Shown in pieces: positions 53,056 to 62,954 of a stretch of DNA of 64,000 nucleotides. Every line of letters begins with the position of its first letter. Position 1 is the stretch's first letter. The position numbers and the translations under genes are program-made. The notes under the pieces were generated by a model. It did no database searches. It had not been told where the DNA came from and saw only the letters and a list, made by a program, of their open reading frames with translations. Origin of the DNA: Streptomyces sp. MJM8645 (GTDB lineage Bacteria; Actinomycetota; Actinomycetes; Streptomycetales; Streptomycetaceae); assembly GCF_001625365.1 (NCBI RefSeq), contig NZ_LJJF01000001.1:3108501-3172500 (forward strand), given 5' to 3'.

Positions 53056-53961
53056 TCAGTCGCGCGTGTCGGCGGCCTCGACGGCCAGGGTGGGGGTGCG
53101 CAGGCCGGCGAACAGGTCGTCCTCCGGCAGGTCCACGTCGATCAGGGTACGGGCGAGTTCGTAGTCCTCGGTGGGCCAGACCTCGCGCTGGACGTCCAGC
53201 GGGACGCGGAACCACGGCCCGTCGGGGTCGATCTGGGTGGCGTGGGCGATCAGGGCGCGGTCGCGGGTCTCGAACCAGTCGCCGCAGCTCACCCGGGTGG
53301 TGATCTCGCGCTCCTGGCGGCCGCTCTTCTCCCAGCCCGCGATCCACTCGCCGTACGGCGAGTCGTGGCCGTGCTCGGTGAGGTACTGGTGCAGGGCGCG
53401 GATGCGGCCCATCGGGAAGCCGTGGTTGTAGTAGACCTTCAGCGGCTGCCAGGGCTCGCCGGCCTCCGGGTAGGCGTCCGGGTCTCCGGCGGCGTCGAAG
53501 GCCAGCATGGTGATCTTGTGGGTCATGATGTGGTCGGGGTGCGGGTAGCCGCCGTTCTCGTCGTAGGTCGTGATGACCTGCGGCTTGAACTCCCGGATCA
53601 GCCGGACCAGCGGTTCGGCCGCCTCCTTCACGTCCTCCAGGGCGAAGCAGCCCTCGGGCAGCGGGGGCAGCGGGTCGCCCTCGGGCAGGCCGGAGTCGAC
53701 GAAGCCGAGCCAGGCCTGCTTGACGCCCAGGATCGCCCGGGCCTCGTCCATCTCCTTGCGGCGCACCTCGTGGATGTTCTCCTCGATGTACGGGTCCCCC
53801 TGGAGCTTGGGGTTGAGAACCGACCCGCGTTCGCCCCCGGTGCAGGTGGCCACGAGCACGTCCACTCCCTGCTCGACGTACATGGCCATGGTGGCCGCGC
53901 CCTTGCTGGACTCGTCGTCCGGGTGGGCGTGCACCGCCATCAGTCGCAACTGCTCAGTCAA
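53056..53961 (-). CDS. mca: Mycothiol S-conjugate amidase
   Basis: This 301-aa zinc amidase cleaves mycothiol conjugates of toxins into a mercapturic acid and GlcN-inositol, part of actinobacterial thiol detoxification. LMAVHAHPDDESSKGAAT (zinc-binding HPDDE) and the second zinc His in YDENGGYPHPDHIMTHK are present, with VATCTGGERGSVLNPKL. The family start is TEQLRLMAVHAHPDD, which fits a TTG at 53961. An ATG seven codons upstream (53982) lies before the purine-rich GGAAGGA that should serve as SD, so TTG is preferred. Confidence 0.94.
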   Translation of the reverse strand: MTEQLRLMAVHAHPDDESSKGAATMAMYVEQGVDVLVATCTGGERGSVLNPKLQGDPYIEENIHEVRRKEMDEARAILGVKQAWLGFVDSGLPEGDPLPPLPEGCFALEDVKEAAEPLVRLIREFKPQVITTYDENGGYPHPDHIMTHKITMLAFDAAGDPDAYPEAGEPWQPLKVYYNHGFPMGRIRALHQYLTEHGHDSPYGEWIAGWEKSGRQEREITTRVSCGDWFETRDRALIAHATQIDPDGPWFRVPLDVQREVWPTEDYELARTLIDVDLPEDDLFAGLRTPTLAVEAADTRD

Positions 53962-54201
53962 CGCCTTGCGTTCCTTCCACATATCGGGCGTTCCGCGAAG
54001 TCCGGTCCGCCCACCGTACGAGCCGCTCACGTCGGGGCCGCGTCGCCGCGGGACCGGCCGCGGACGTACCCCGGCCCGGTCGAGCCCCGCCCCCGCCGGA
54101 CCGGCCGCGGGCGTGCCCCTCCTATAGTGACGGACTGGAGGAGCGTCGCATTCCCCCGCACCACTCGCGCGGCCCCTCCCGTCAGGAGAGGACTGGGTCC
54201 G

Positions 54202-54618
54202 ATGAACGCGAGCACCACCACCCCGCAGCTGCCCGAGGGGCGCTACGGCCGGCGCGGCGACCGCGATTCGGACCGCCGCCTGAAGGTGGCCGGCGCGGTC
54301 TGCGGCGTGCTGGGCCTGGGCCTGGTGGCCTGGCTGGGCGGCTCCTACCTGCTGCGCGAGACCACGATCAACGGCTCGGTACCGACCTTCCAGGCGGTCT
54401 CGGACTCCGAGGTCGAGCTGCACCTGGCGGTGCGCAAGAGCGGCGGGACGGCCGGCAGCTGCACGGTCCGCTCGCAGGGGTCGGACGGCTCGGTGGTCGG
54501 GGTGGCCGACTTCCCGGTGCCGGCCGGCGGCTCCAGCTACGACGCCGTGGTCACGCTGCGGACCACCGCCCGCGGCACCACCGCCGAACTGCTGGGCTGC
54601 ACGCCGGCGAAGAAGTAG
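54202..54618 (+). CDS. DUF4307 domain membrane protein
   Basis: This 138-aa conserved actinobacterial protein has a cytoplasmic N-terminus (LPEGRYGRRGDRDSDRRLK), one transmembrane helix (VAGAVCGVLGLGLVAWLGGSYLL, residues 29-51) and an exported beta-rich domain with two cysteines (GSCTVRSQ and LLGCTPAKK) likely to form a disulfide. DUF4307 genes are regularly found between mca and greA, as here. Function unknown. The ATG at 54202 has GAGAGGACTGGG upstream. Confidence 0.86.
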   Translation: MNASTTTPQLPEGRYGRRGDRDSDRRLKVAGAVCGVLGLGLVAWLGGSYLLRETTINGSVPTFQAVSDSEVELHLAVRKSGGTAGSCTVRSQGSDGSVVGVADFPVPAGGSSYDAVVTLRTTARGTTAELLGCTPAKK

Positions 54619-55040
54619 GCCCGCGAAGAAGCGCGAAGGAGTCCGTCCGGCCGCCTGCGCAGGCGGCCCGCCCGCCGAGTCGCACCGGCACCGCGCCCCG
54701 CTCACCGGTACTCTGCCGGGCACCACCGGTACTCTGCCGGACACCGGCGCATAACCGATCGGGAGAACGGGCATCCGTAGGAAGTCCCGCACCCGGCCCG
54801 GCACGCACCACCGCCGTACACCGTGGCGCATTCGCTGTACACCGTGGCGCAACGCCGACGTCAATGGCGCGCAAACGACCCTTCTGCTTGTCGGCAGGAC
54901 TTGTTAGGCTCGTGGTTTCGCCCCTTCCGCACCGGATGGTACGGGAGCGGGCGTTGCTTTGTAGTTACGACCGATATCACCACCAACCCTGCTGACGACT
55001 CACACCCGCAGCACAGCCCCAGCACCTACGAGGAGCACCC
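54619..55040. other. greA upstream region with 21-bp tandem repeats
   Basis: No gene is seen in these 422 bp. Two different 21-bp tandem duplications are present (54703-54744 and 54816-54857). A probable greA promoter has TAGGCT at 54905-54910 with TTCTGC 17 bp upstream, and the leader contains A/T-rich TTGTAGTTACGACC. Confidence 0.55.
54703..54857. repeat. Two unrelated 21-bp tandem duplications
   Basis: Units 54703-54723 and 54724-54744 (beginning CACCGGTACTCTGCCGG) differ at one base. Units 54816-54836 and 54837-54857 share a 15-bp GTACACCGTGGCGCA start. Both have exactly 21-bp periodicity, two helical turns, upstream of greA. Confidence 0.7.
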
Positions 55041-55541
55041 GTGACCCAGACCAGTGAGAACGTGACCTGGCTCACTCAGGCCGGCTACGACCAGCTGAAG
55101 GCCGAGCTGGATCACCTGACCGGGCCCTGGCGCATCGAGATCGCCCAGAAGATCGAGGCGGCGCGCGAGGAGGGGGACCTCAAGGAGAACGCCGGCTATC
55201 ACGCGGCCAAGGAGGAGCAGGGCAAGTACGAGCTGCGCATCCGCCAGCTGACCCAGCTGCTGGAGCGTGCCAAGGTCGGCGAGGCGCCGGCCGACTCGGG
55301 TGTGGTGGCCCCGGGCATGGTCGTCACGGTCGCCTTCGACGGCGACGAGGACGACACCATGGAGTTCCTGCTCGCCTCGCGCGAGGTCGCCGGCTCCGAC
55401 ACCATGGACGTCTACTCGCCGCAGTCGCCGCTGGGCCGCGCGATCGACGGCAAGCAGATCGGCGACGAGGCGACCTACGAGCTGCCGAACGGCAAGCCCG
55501 CCATGGTGAAGATCGTCAAGGTCGTGCCGCACGCCGGCTGA
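55041..55541 (+). CDS. greA: Transcription elongation factor GreA
   Basis: This 166-aa Gre factor rescues backtracked RNA polymerase by stimulating transcript cleavage. The N-terminal coiled coil carries the two acidic tip residues in EAAREEGDLKENAGYHAAKEEQ, and the C-terminal FKBP-like domain has SPLGRAIDGKQIGDEATYELPNG. Length is typical of actinobacteria. The GTG at 55041 has GAGGAG 6 nt upstream. Its stop codon is inside the first unit of a 10-bp repeat array, and a strong terminator follows. Confidence 0.96.
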   Translation: MTQTSENVTWLTQAGYDQLKAELDHLTGPWRIEIAQKIEAAREEGDLKENAGYHAAKEEQGKYELRIRQLTQLLERAKVGEAPADSGVVAPGMVVTVAFDGDEDDTMEFLLASREVAGSDTMDVYSPQSPLGRAIDGKQIGDEATYELPNGKPAMVKIVKVVPHAG

Positions 55542-55597
55542 CCAAGCCTGATCCGGTCTGATCTGGCCTGACCCGGCCTGACCAGACCTGACCAGAC
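55538..55597. repeat. Six 10-bp direct repeats spanning the greA stop
   Basis: Units begin CTGAYC at 55538, 55548, 55558, 55568, 55578 and 55588; the last two are identical (CTGACCAGAC). A CGACCGACCGACG run follows. The TGA of greA is in unit 1. The period equals about one DNA helical turn. Confidence 0.8.
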
Positions 55598-55609
55598 CGA
55601 CCGACCGAC

Positions 55610-55649
55610 GAGGGCGGCCGCGGAGTCCCTGGACTCCGCGGCCGCCCTC
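55610..55649. terminator. greA / ABC operon terminator
   Basis: A near-perfect palindrome (stem GAGGGCGGCCGCGGAG with its complement, loop TCCCTGGA) lies between convergent greA and the ABC permease gene. Confidence 0.82.
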
Positions 55650-55668
55650 GCGGCGTACCGGGCGCGGT

Positions 55669-56526
55669 TCAGCCCACGGCCGAGCGGTACTTGCGCACCG
55701 ACAGCCAGGAGAACACCGCGGTGATCAGCACCGACCACAGCACCGACACCAGCGCGGCGTGCTGCATCGGCCAGGTGGCGTCCACCGGGCCGACCTGGTT
55801 GCCGAACAGGTCTCGGCAGGCCTGCACGGTGGCGCTGAACGGGTTCCAGTACGCGACCGTCTGCAGCCAGCCCGGCATCGAGCTGACCGGCACGAAGGCG
55901 TTGGAGACGAAGGTCAGCGGGAACAGCCAGATCAGGCCGGCCGAGGTGGCCGCCTCGGGGCTGCGCACCGAGAGGCCGATCAGCGCGCCGATCCAGGAGA
56001 ACGCGTAGCCGAGCAGGAGCAGCAGGCCGAAGGCGCCGAGCGCGTTGAGCACGCCGTCGTGGATCCGCCAGCCGACCAGCAGCGCGACCAGGGCCAGCAC
56101 GATCACGGTGAACGCGGTCTGGCACAGGTCGGCGAGGGTGCGGCCGACCAGCACCGCCGAGCGGGCCATCGGCAGCGAGCGGAAGCGGTCCACCAGGCCC
56201 TTGGTCATGTCCTCCGCGATCCCGGCGGAGGCGCCGGCGACGGCGAAGGTGACGGTCTGGGCGAAGATGCCGGCCATCAGGAACTGGATGTACGAGTCGG
56301 AGCTGGAGCTCGCCCCGGGGATCTTGATCGCCCCGCCCATCACGTACGAGAACAGCAGCACGAACATGACCGGCTGCATCAGCCCGAAGACCACGATCTC
56401 GGGGATCCTGGTCATCCGGCGCAGGTTGCGCTTGGCGACCACCCAGGAGTCGTGCAGGGTGGCGGCGATGCCGCGGCGCTGCCTGGGCATCGCCTCGCCG
56501 ATGGCGTGCTCGGTGGCGGTGCTCAT
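55669..56526 (-). CDS. ABC-2 type exporter permease (DrrB-like)
   Basis: This 285-aa membrane subunit has six hydrophobic segments. TRIPEIVVFGLMQPVMFVLLFSYVMGG, then FAVAGASAGIAEDMTKGLVDRFRSLPMARSAVLVGRTLADL and LIWLFPLTFVSNAFVPVSSMPGWLQTVAYWNPFSATV are typical of the daunorubicin resistance DrrB branch. It pairs with the ATPase encoded immediately upstream on the same strand (1-bp gap). The exported compound is unknown; such pairs export antibiotics or lipids. Confidence 0.9.
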   Translation of the reverse strand: MSTATEHAIGEAMPRQRRGIAATLHDSWVVAKRNLRRMTRIPEIVVFGLMQPVMFVLLFSYVMGGAIKIPGASSSSDSYIQFLMAGIFAQTVTFAVAGASAGIAEDMTKGLVDRFRSLPMARSAVLVGRTLADLCQTAFTVIVLALVALLVGWRIHDGVLNALGAFGLLLLLGYAFSWIGALIGLSVRSPEAATSAGLIWLFPLTFVSNAFVPVSSMPGWLQTVAYWNPFSATVQACRDLFGNQVGPVDATWPMQHAALVSVLWSVLITAVFSWLSVRKYRSAVG

Positions 56527-56527
56527 C

Positions 56528-57634
56528 TCAGCGCTCCGTTCCGGCCGCGACGGCCTGCTTGTCCGGTCCCTGGCCGTCGGAGCCGTCCGGCCCCTCGGCG
56601 GACGGCCCCTCGGCGGGCGGCCCCTCGGCGGACGGCCCGCCCTTGCCCCGGCCGCCCCGGCCGCGGCCGCCGGAGCCGCTCTCCTCCTCCACCGTCTCGG
56701 CGACGTGGCCGGTGAGGGTGAGGAACACGTCGTCCAGGGTCGGGCGGCGCAGGCCGATGTCGTCGATCTCGATGCCGCGGGCGTCGAGTTCGCGGATGAC
56801 GTCGGCGAGCACCCGGGCGCCGCCGCTGACCGGCACGGTGATCCGGCGGGTGTTCTTCTCCACCGCCGGCTCGCCCAGCGCGTACCCGGACAGCGCCGCG
56901 ACCGCGTCGGCGACCAGGCCCGGCTCGTGCACCACGACCTCTATCCGCTCGCCGCCGATCTGGGCCTTGAGCTGGTCGGCGGTGCCGCGGGCGATCACCC
57001 GGCCGTGGTCGACGACGGCGATGTCGTGCGCCAGCCGGTCGGCCTCCTCCAGGTACTGGGTGGTGAGCAGCAGCGTGGTGCCCTGCTCGACCAGGGTCTC
57101 GATGACCTCCCAGAGCGCGAGCCGGTTGCGCGGGTCGAGGCCGGTGGTCGGCTCGTCGAGGAACATCACCGGCGGCCGGACGACCAGCGCGGCGGCGAGG
57201 TCGAGGCGGCGGCGCATGCCGCCGGAGTAGGTCTTGGCGGTGCGGTCCTTGGCCTCGGTGAGGTTGAACCACTCCAGCAGCTCCAGCGCCCTCACCTTCG
57301 CCTGACGGGCGCTCATCTGGTAGAGCTCGCCGACCATCTGGAGGTTCTCGAAGCCGGTGAGGTACTCGTCGACCGCCGCGTACTGGCCGGACAGGCCGAT
57401 CAGGCTGCGGACCTTGTTGGGGTGCTTGAGCACGTCGACGCCGGCGACCACCGCGCGGCCCGAGTCGGGGCGCAGCAGGGTGGCGAGGACCCGCACGGTG
57501 GTGGTCTTGCCGGCGCCGTTCGGGCCGAGCAGCCCGAGCACCGTGCCCTCGGGGACGTCGAGGCTGACGCCGTCCAGGGCTCGTACGTCGCCGAAGGTCT
57601 TGACCAGGTTCTCGGCTTGGATGGCTGGCGCCAT
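56528..57634 (-). CDS. ABC exporter ATP-binding protein (DrrA-like)
   Basis: This 368-aa ATPase has Walker A GPNGAGKTTTVRVL, a Q-loop in SGQYAAVDEYLTG, signature TYSGGMRRRLDLAAAL, and Walker B VMFLDEPTTGLDPRNR with LTTQYLEEADRL. The C-terminal DrrA extension (to about residue 325) is followed by a low-complexity tail with PSAEGPPAEGPSAEGP repeats encoded by 15-bp tandem units. The ATG at 57634 (MAPAIQAENLVKTFG) is chosen; an ATG at 57646 directly follows GAGGAG with no spacing. Two strong palindromes 100-141 bp upstream probably control the operon. Confidence 0.92.
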   Translation of the reverse strand: MAPAIQAENLVKTFGDVRALDGVSLDVPEGTVLGLLGPNGAGKTTTVRVLATLLRPDSGRAVVAGVDVLKHPNKVRSLIGLSGQYAAVDEYLTGFENLQMVGELYQMSARQAKVRALELLEWFNLTEAKDRTAKTYSGGMRRRLDLAAALVVRPPVMFLDEPTTGLDPRNRLALWEVIETLVEQGTTLLLTTQYLEEADRLAHDIAVVDHGRVIARGTADQLKAQIGGERIEVVVHEPGLVADAVAALSGYALGEPAVEKNTRRITVPVSGGARVLADVIRELDARGIEIDDIGLRRPTLDDVFLTLTGHVAETVEEESGSGGRGRGGRGKGGPSAEGPPAEGPSAEGPDGSDGQGPDKQAVAAGTER

Positions 57635-57733
57635 GGCCTGCCTCATCTCCTCGGACGAATATGGGCGATCTGTCACACTCTGCCCCTTTTTCGGGCATGC
57701 GGGCGACTCGGTTTTCGCCTACCAGGACACAGA

Positions 57734-57775
57734 ACGCGATGTATCGCGAGTCTGGCAGCACGCGATATATCGCGT
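57734..57775. promoter_or_regulatory. Paired ACGCGATATATCGCGT palindromes upstream of ABC operon
   Basis: ACGCGATGTATCGCGA (57734-57749) and ACGCGATATATCGCGT (57760-57775, a perfect 16-bp palindrome) have centres 26 bp apart. AT-centred palindromes of this kind often bind PadR- or TetR-type repressors of DrrAB exporters. No such regulator gene is adjacent; the nearest regulator is the MarR gene at 59246. Confidence 0.65.
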
Positions 57776-57815
57776 CAAGGCACAGGGCTCCGCCATCGTG
57801 ACAGGGACCACTGAC

Positions 57816-57845
57816 ATCCACCGAGATCCGCCGAGATCCACCGAG
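57816..57845. repeat. Three 10-bp tandem units ATCC(A/G)CCGAG
   Basis: Units at 57816, 57826 and 57836 lie between the ilvA 3' end and the ABC operon promoter. They resemble the helical-period repeats after greA in design but not in sequence. Confidence 0.65.
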
Positions 57846-57911
57846 GCCCGCCCCGCACCGTCCGGCGCCCGAGACACCCGGCCCCCCAAGCGCCTGCGGC
57901 ACCTTCCGAAC

Positions 57912-59123
<1,212 letters not shown>

Positions 59124-59245
59124 AACGCCAGCCTACGGTGGTCGACACCGGCAATCCGGGACGTCGGGGCTGTTCCCGGGCCCGCTCCGCCCGCGTACGC
59201 TGCTGCTTCTGAGCCTCCCTCACCGCACGACGATCGTGAGCCGCG

Positions 59246-59728
59246 ATGACGACGACCTCGCCCCAGGCCACCGACCGCACCGACCCCGTGCACGCCCGAC
59301 TCCAGTACCAGCTGGCGGTGTTCGCCCGCCGGATGGACCAGGTCCGGACCACCGGCGGCGGTCTCGGCGCGCTGGACCGGGCCGCCTACCTGCTGCTCGA
59401 CCGCCTGGAGCGGCACGGGCCCGCCAACGTCAAGGCGCTGGCCGAGTCGCTCGGCGTCGACTCCTCCACGGTGACCCGGCAGGTCGCCCCGCTGGTCGCG
59501 GGCGGGCTGGTCGGCCGGGTCCAGGACCCGGCCGACCGCCGCGCCGTACGCCTCGCGCTGACCCCGGTCGGCTCCGGCCGACTGGCCGAAGTCCGCGACG
59601 GGCGGGCCGAGTTGACCCGCCGCCTGACGGCCGACTGGCCGCCCGAGGAGCAGCAGGCGTTCTGCGCCCTGCTGGCCCGCTTCAACCACGCGATGGAGTC
59701 GTACACGGCGGACCAGCAGGGCCAGTGA
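59246..59728 (+). CDS. MarR family transcriptional regulator
   Basis: This 160-aa winged-helix regulator has its HTH about residues 45-115: LGALDRAAYLLLDRLERHGPANVKALAESLGVDSSTVTRQVAPLVAGGLVGRVQDPADRRAVRLALTP is the complete MarR recognition helix and wing (with DPADRR). No cysteine pair for redox sensing is present. The ATG at 59246 is likely. It is divergent from ilvA, with about 120 bp between. Targets are unknown and could include ilvA or itself. Confidence 0.9.
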   Translation: MTTTSPQATDRTDPVHARLQYQLAVFARRMDQVRTTGGGLGALDRAAYLLLDRLERHGPANVKALAESLGVDSSTVTRQVAPLVAGGLVGRVQDPADRRAVRLALTPVGSGRLAEVRDGRAELTRRLTADWPPEEQQAFCALLARFNHAMESYTADQQGQ

Positions 59729-59902
59729 CCGCCGACGGCCGGAGGCCGTCCCTCGCGCCCGGACCGATCGGCCGTCGACGCACAGCCGAACGGGTGCATT
59801 AACACGATTTTCAGATGACAACACCAGTGAGTCGCGATGCTCGGCCCTCCAGCCCGGAACACTCCGAGGGCCCCATTGGGTCCACATGGTGAGAGGACTG
59901 AG

Positions 59903-62782
59903 GTGAAGCCCAGTCAGAACCCGGTGACCACCGTCACCTGGAGACGCCGACTCGGCAGGACGGTGGGTTCCGTCCTGGCCCTGACGCTCGTGCCCTTCGG
60001 CATGTCACTCGTCGCACCACCGGCCGCGTACGCGGCCGGTCTCCCGGGCGGCCTCGGGCCGTGCCTGGGCGCGGACTGTCCCGCGACGTTCCCCCCGGTC
60101 AACAACGGTCCCTTCGCAGGCCGCGACGCCGGAATCAACATCTTCGTCGGCGGCGACTTCAACGTCGGCGGTTCCGCCGCGGAGGCCGAGGGGCACGTGG
60201 TGACCCTCGGCAACTTCGACCTGAACAAAGCCCCGGGAGCCAGCTCCGTCTACAACATCGGCATCGTCGGCGTCGGCTCACGGGTCCCCCCGCCGGACGG
60301 CGCCGACTTCCTCACCGCCGGAGGCAACGTCACGGTGGCCCCGGGGCAGAGGCTCCTGGCGGAGGGCGGCGTCGTCCGCTACGCGGGCACGGCCACGGGC
60401 ACCATCGTCGGTACGAAGGTCCAGGAAGCGCAGGCCGTGGCCGCCTACACGCCACTGCGCGGTCAGCTGCAGACGGCGAGCGAGTGCTACGCCGGGGTCG
60501 GCACACCCCGCCCCGCCACCGGAACCGCGGTCAACCAGGGGTTCCAGACCCTGTTCACCGGTGACGGCACCTCCGCACTCCAGGTCTTCAACGTCGACTT
60601 CGACATCGCCGGGAACGGAGGCTCCACCCAGGGCATCGCGTTCGCCGGCATCCCCACGAACGCGACGGTGCTCGTCAACCTCGTGGGCGGCGCCCGCACC
60701 ATCAACACCTACAGCGGGAGCCTCCAGGACACCGACCCCTGGAACCGGCTGCGCGAGCGCCTCCTGTGGAACTTCCCCGCCGCGACGTCCGTCACGCTCA
60801 AGGGATCGGGGCAGTTCCAGGGCAGTGTGCTGGTCGGCAACCCGGCCAGCACCGCCACCATGAGCCTGCCCGGTCTGAACGGACGGTTCTTCACCACCGG
60901 TTCGCTGCTGCAGAACTCCGGCTCGGGGATGACCGGGACCGAGTTCCACGCCTACCCCTTCAACGGCGATCTTCCGGCGTGCGGAAGTCCCGCTCCCACC
61001 GCCTCGACCAGCGTGACGAAGGTCGACTCCGTCACGGGGCAGCCCCTGGCGGGGGCCACCTTCCAGCTGTGGCGTGAGACCAACGGCGTCCCCGGCCTCC
61101 AGACCTCGGGGGCCACCCCGGACACCGAGGTGGGCGCCCCCTGCACCACCGGGGCGAACGGCGTCTGCTCCACCACCGGTCTCCCGCTCGGCACCTACTA
61201 CTGGCAGGAGACCGCCGCACCCCCCGGCTACGACCTGCCGCAGCCCGCGGTGACGACCGTGGTCCTCGACACGAACGGGCAGAACGTCCCGGTCACCGTC
61301 CAGGACACCAAGTCCCCGATCGTCGAGACCGGGTCCACAAGCGTGACCAAGGTCGACTCCGCCACCGGGCAACCGCTGGTCGGCGCGACCTTCCAGCTGT
61401 GGCACGAGACCAACGGCGTCCCCGGTCTCCAGACCACCAGCGCCAACCCCGACACCCCCGTCGGCTCCCCCTGCACCACCGGGGCGAACGGCGTCTGCTC
61501 CACGGCCGGCCTCCCGCTCGGCACCTACTACTGGCAGGAAACCGCCGCACCCCCCGGTTACGACCTGCCGGAGCTCAACGTCACCACCGTCGTCCTCAAC
61601 ACCAACGGACAGAACGTCCCGATCACCGTCCAGGACACCAAAGCCACCGCTCCGACCGCGTCCACCAGCGTGACCAAGGTCGACTCCGCCACCGGGCAGC
61701 CCCTGGCCGGCGCGACCTTCCAGCTGTGGCACGAGACCAACGGCGTCCCCGGCCTCCAAACCACCGGAACCAACCCCGACACCCCCGTCGGATCCCCCTG
61801 CACCACCGGAGCGAACGGCACCTGCTCCGCAACCGGCCTCCCCCTCGGCACCTACTACTGGCAAGAAGTATCGGCGCCCAACGGCTACGACCTGCCGGAA
61901 CTCAACGTCACCACCGTCGTCCTCAACACCAACGGACAGAACGTCCCGATCACCGTCCAGGACACCAAGACCATCGCCCCGACCGGCTCCACTACGGTCA
62001 CCAAGGTCGACTCCGCCACCGGGCAGCCACTGGCCGGCGCCACCTTCCAGCTGTGGCACGAGACCAACGGCGTCCCCGGCCTCCAGACCACCGGCCCCAA
62101 CCCCGACACTCCCGTCGGCTCCCCCTGCACCACCGGAGCGAACGGCGTCTGCTCCGCAACCGGCCTCCCCCTGGGCACCTACTACTGGCAGGAGACTGCC
62201 GCACCCCCCGGCTACAACCTGCCGCAGCCCGCGGTGACGACCGTGGTCCTCGACACCGACGGACAGAGCATCCCCGTCACCGTCCAGGACACCAAGACCA
62301 CCACCCCGACCGGCTCCACCACGGTCACCAAGGTCGACTCCGCCACCGGACAACCACTGGCCGGCGCCACCTTCCAGCTCTGGCACGAGACCAACGGCGT
62401 CCCCGGCCTCCAAACCACCGGAACCAACCCCGACACCCCCGTCGGCTCCCCCTGCACCACCGGGGCGAACGGCACCTGCTCCGCGGACAACCTTCCGTTC
62501 GGCACCTACTACTGGCAGGAGACCACCGCTCCCCCCGGCTACGAACTGCCCCAGACCGCGGTGACCACGGTCGAACTGACTGCGGACTGCCCGTGTGTGA
62601 CGATCACGGTCGAGGACAAGAAGTGCCCGCCGAAGCCGTGTCCGCGCCCGCCACACTCATGGGCCTCGGCGGACTCATGGACCACGTGGGGCGAATGGAA
62701 CCTCTGGGACCTGGTGCGCGGCAAGCCCGACCCGAACGAGGATTGCACGCCCGCGTCCCCCACCTCCTGGAAGCGCTCCTGA
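59903..62782 (+). CDS. Secreted choice-of-anchor A protein with five SpaA-like repeats
   Basis: This 959-aa surface or secreted protein has a signal peptide ([31 protein letters not shown], ending about residue 44). A choice-of-anchor A domain follows ([29 protein letters not shown] through about residue 360). Five SpaA/Cna-B-type prealbumin-like domains of about 109 aa then occur, each with TKVDSxTGQPL.GATFQLW and GTYYWQExxAPxGY.LP. The C-terminus is Cys/Pro/Trp-rich ([18 protein letters not shown]) and has no LPxTG or hydrophobic anchor, although many relatives are sortase-linked. The repeat Lys, Glu and Asn could support isopeptide bonds. The GTG at 59903 follows GAGAGGACTGAG. Confidence 0.88.
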   Translation: MKPSQNPVTTVTWRRRLGRTVGSVLALTLVPFGMSLVAPPAAYAAGLPGGLGPCLGADCPATFPPVNNGPFAGRDAGINIFVGGDFNVGGSAAEAEGHVVTLGNFDLNKAPGASSVYNIGIVGVGSRVPPPDGADFLTAGGNVTVAPGQRLLAEGGVVRYAGTATGTIVGTKVQEAQAVAAYTPLRGQLQTASECYAGVGTPRPATGTAVNQGFQTLFTGDGTSALQVFNVDFDIAGNGGSTQGIAFAGIPTNATVLVNLVGGARTINTYSGSLQDTDPWNRLRERLLWNFPAATSVTLKGSGQFQGSVLVGNPASTATMSLPGLNGRFFTTGSLLQNSGSGMTGTEFHAYPFNGDLPACGSPAPTASTSVTKVDSVTGQPLAGATFQLWRETNGVPGLQTSGATPDTEVGAPCTTGANGVCSTTGLPLGTYYWQETAAPPGYDLPQPAVTTVVLDTNGQNVPVTVQDTKSPIVETGSTSVTKVDSATGQPLVGATFQLWHETNGVPGLQTTSANPDTPVGSPCTTGANGVCSTAGLPLGTYYWQETAAPPGYDLPELNVTTVVLNTNGQNVPITVQDTKATAPTASTSVTKVDSATGQPLAGATFQLWHETNGVPGLQTTGTNPDTPVGSPCTTGANGTCSATGLPLGTYYWQEVSAPNGYDLPELNVTTVVLNTNGQNVPITVQDTKTIAPTGSTTVTKVDSATGQPLAGATFQLWHETNGVPGLQTTGPNPDTPVGSPCTTGANGVCSATGLPLGTYYWQETAAPPGYNLPQPAVTTVVLDTDGQSIPVTVQDTKTTTPTGSTTVTKVDSATGQPLAGATFQLWHETNGVPGLQTTGTNPDTPVGSPCTTGANGTCSADNLPFGTYYWQETTAPPGYELPQTAVTTVELTADCPCVTITVEDKKCPPKPCPRPPHSWASADSWTTWGEWNLWDLVRGKPDPNEDCTPASPTSWKRS
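61004..62610 (+). repeat. Five tandem 327-330-bp coding repeats
   Basis: Equivalent GTSACSAAGGTCGAC points are at 61013, 61343, 61670, 61997 and 62324, giving periods of 330, 327, 327 and 327 bp. Units are near-identical over long stretches at DNA level, implying recent duplication or gene conversion. Copy number may vary between strains. Confidence 0.88.
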
Positions 62783-62826
62783 AGGACCGCTCCGGCGCGA
62801 GCGCGTGAGGGCATGACGCAATGGAC

Positions 62827-62860
62827 CGGCCGGAGGAGCCCACAGGGGCTCCTCCGGCCG
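62827..62860. terminator. Terminator between repeat protein and metB genes
   Basis: A perfect 14-bp stem, CGGCCGGAGGAGCC (62827-62840) with 62847-62860, and 6-nt loop CACAGG lie between convergent genes. Confidence 0.8.
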
Positions 62861-62954
62861 AGTGCGCCGGCAGCGCGTCAGGTGACCATCGCGGTCCCCG
62901 GACTGCTCACCGAGGCCGGAGATCTTCGACAGGCTCCGGACTTCTGGGCGCGTC

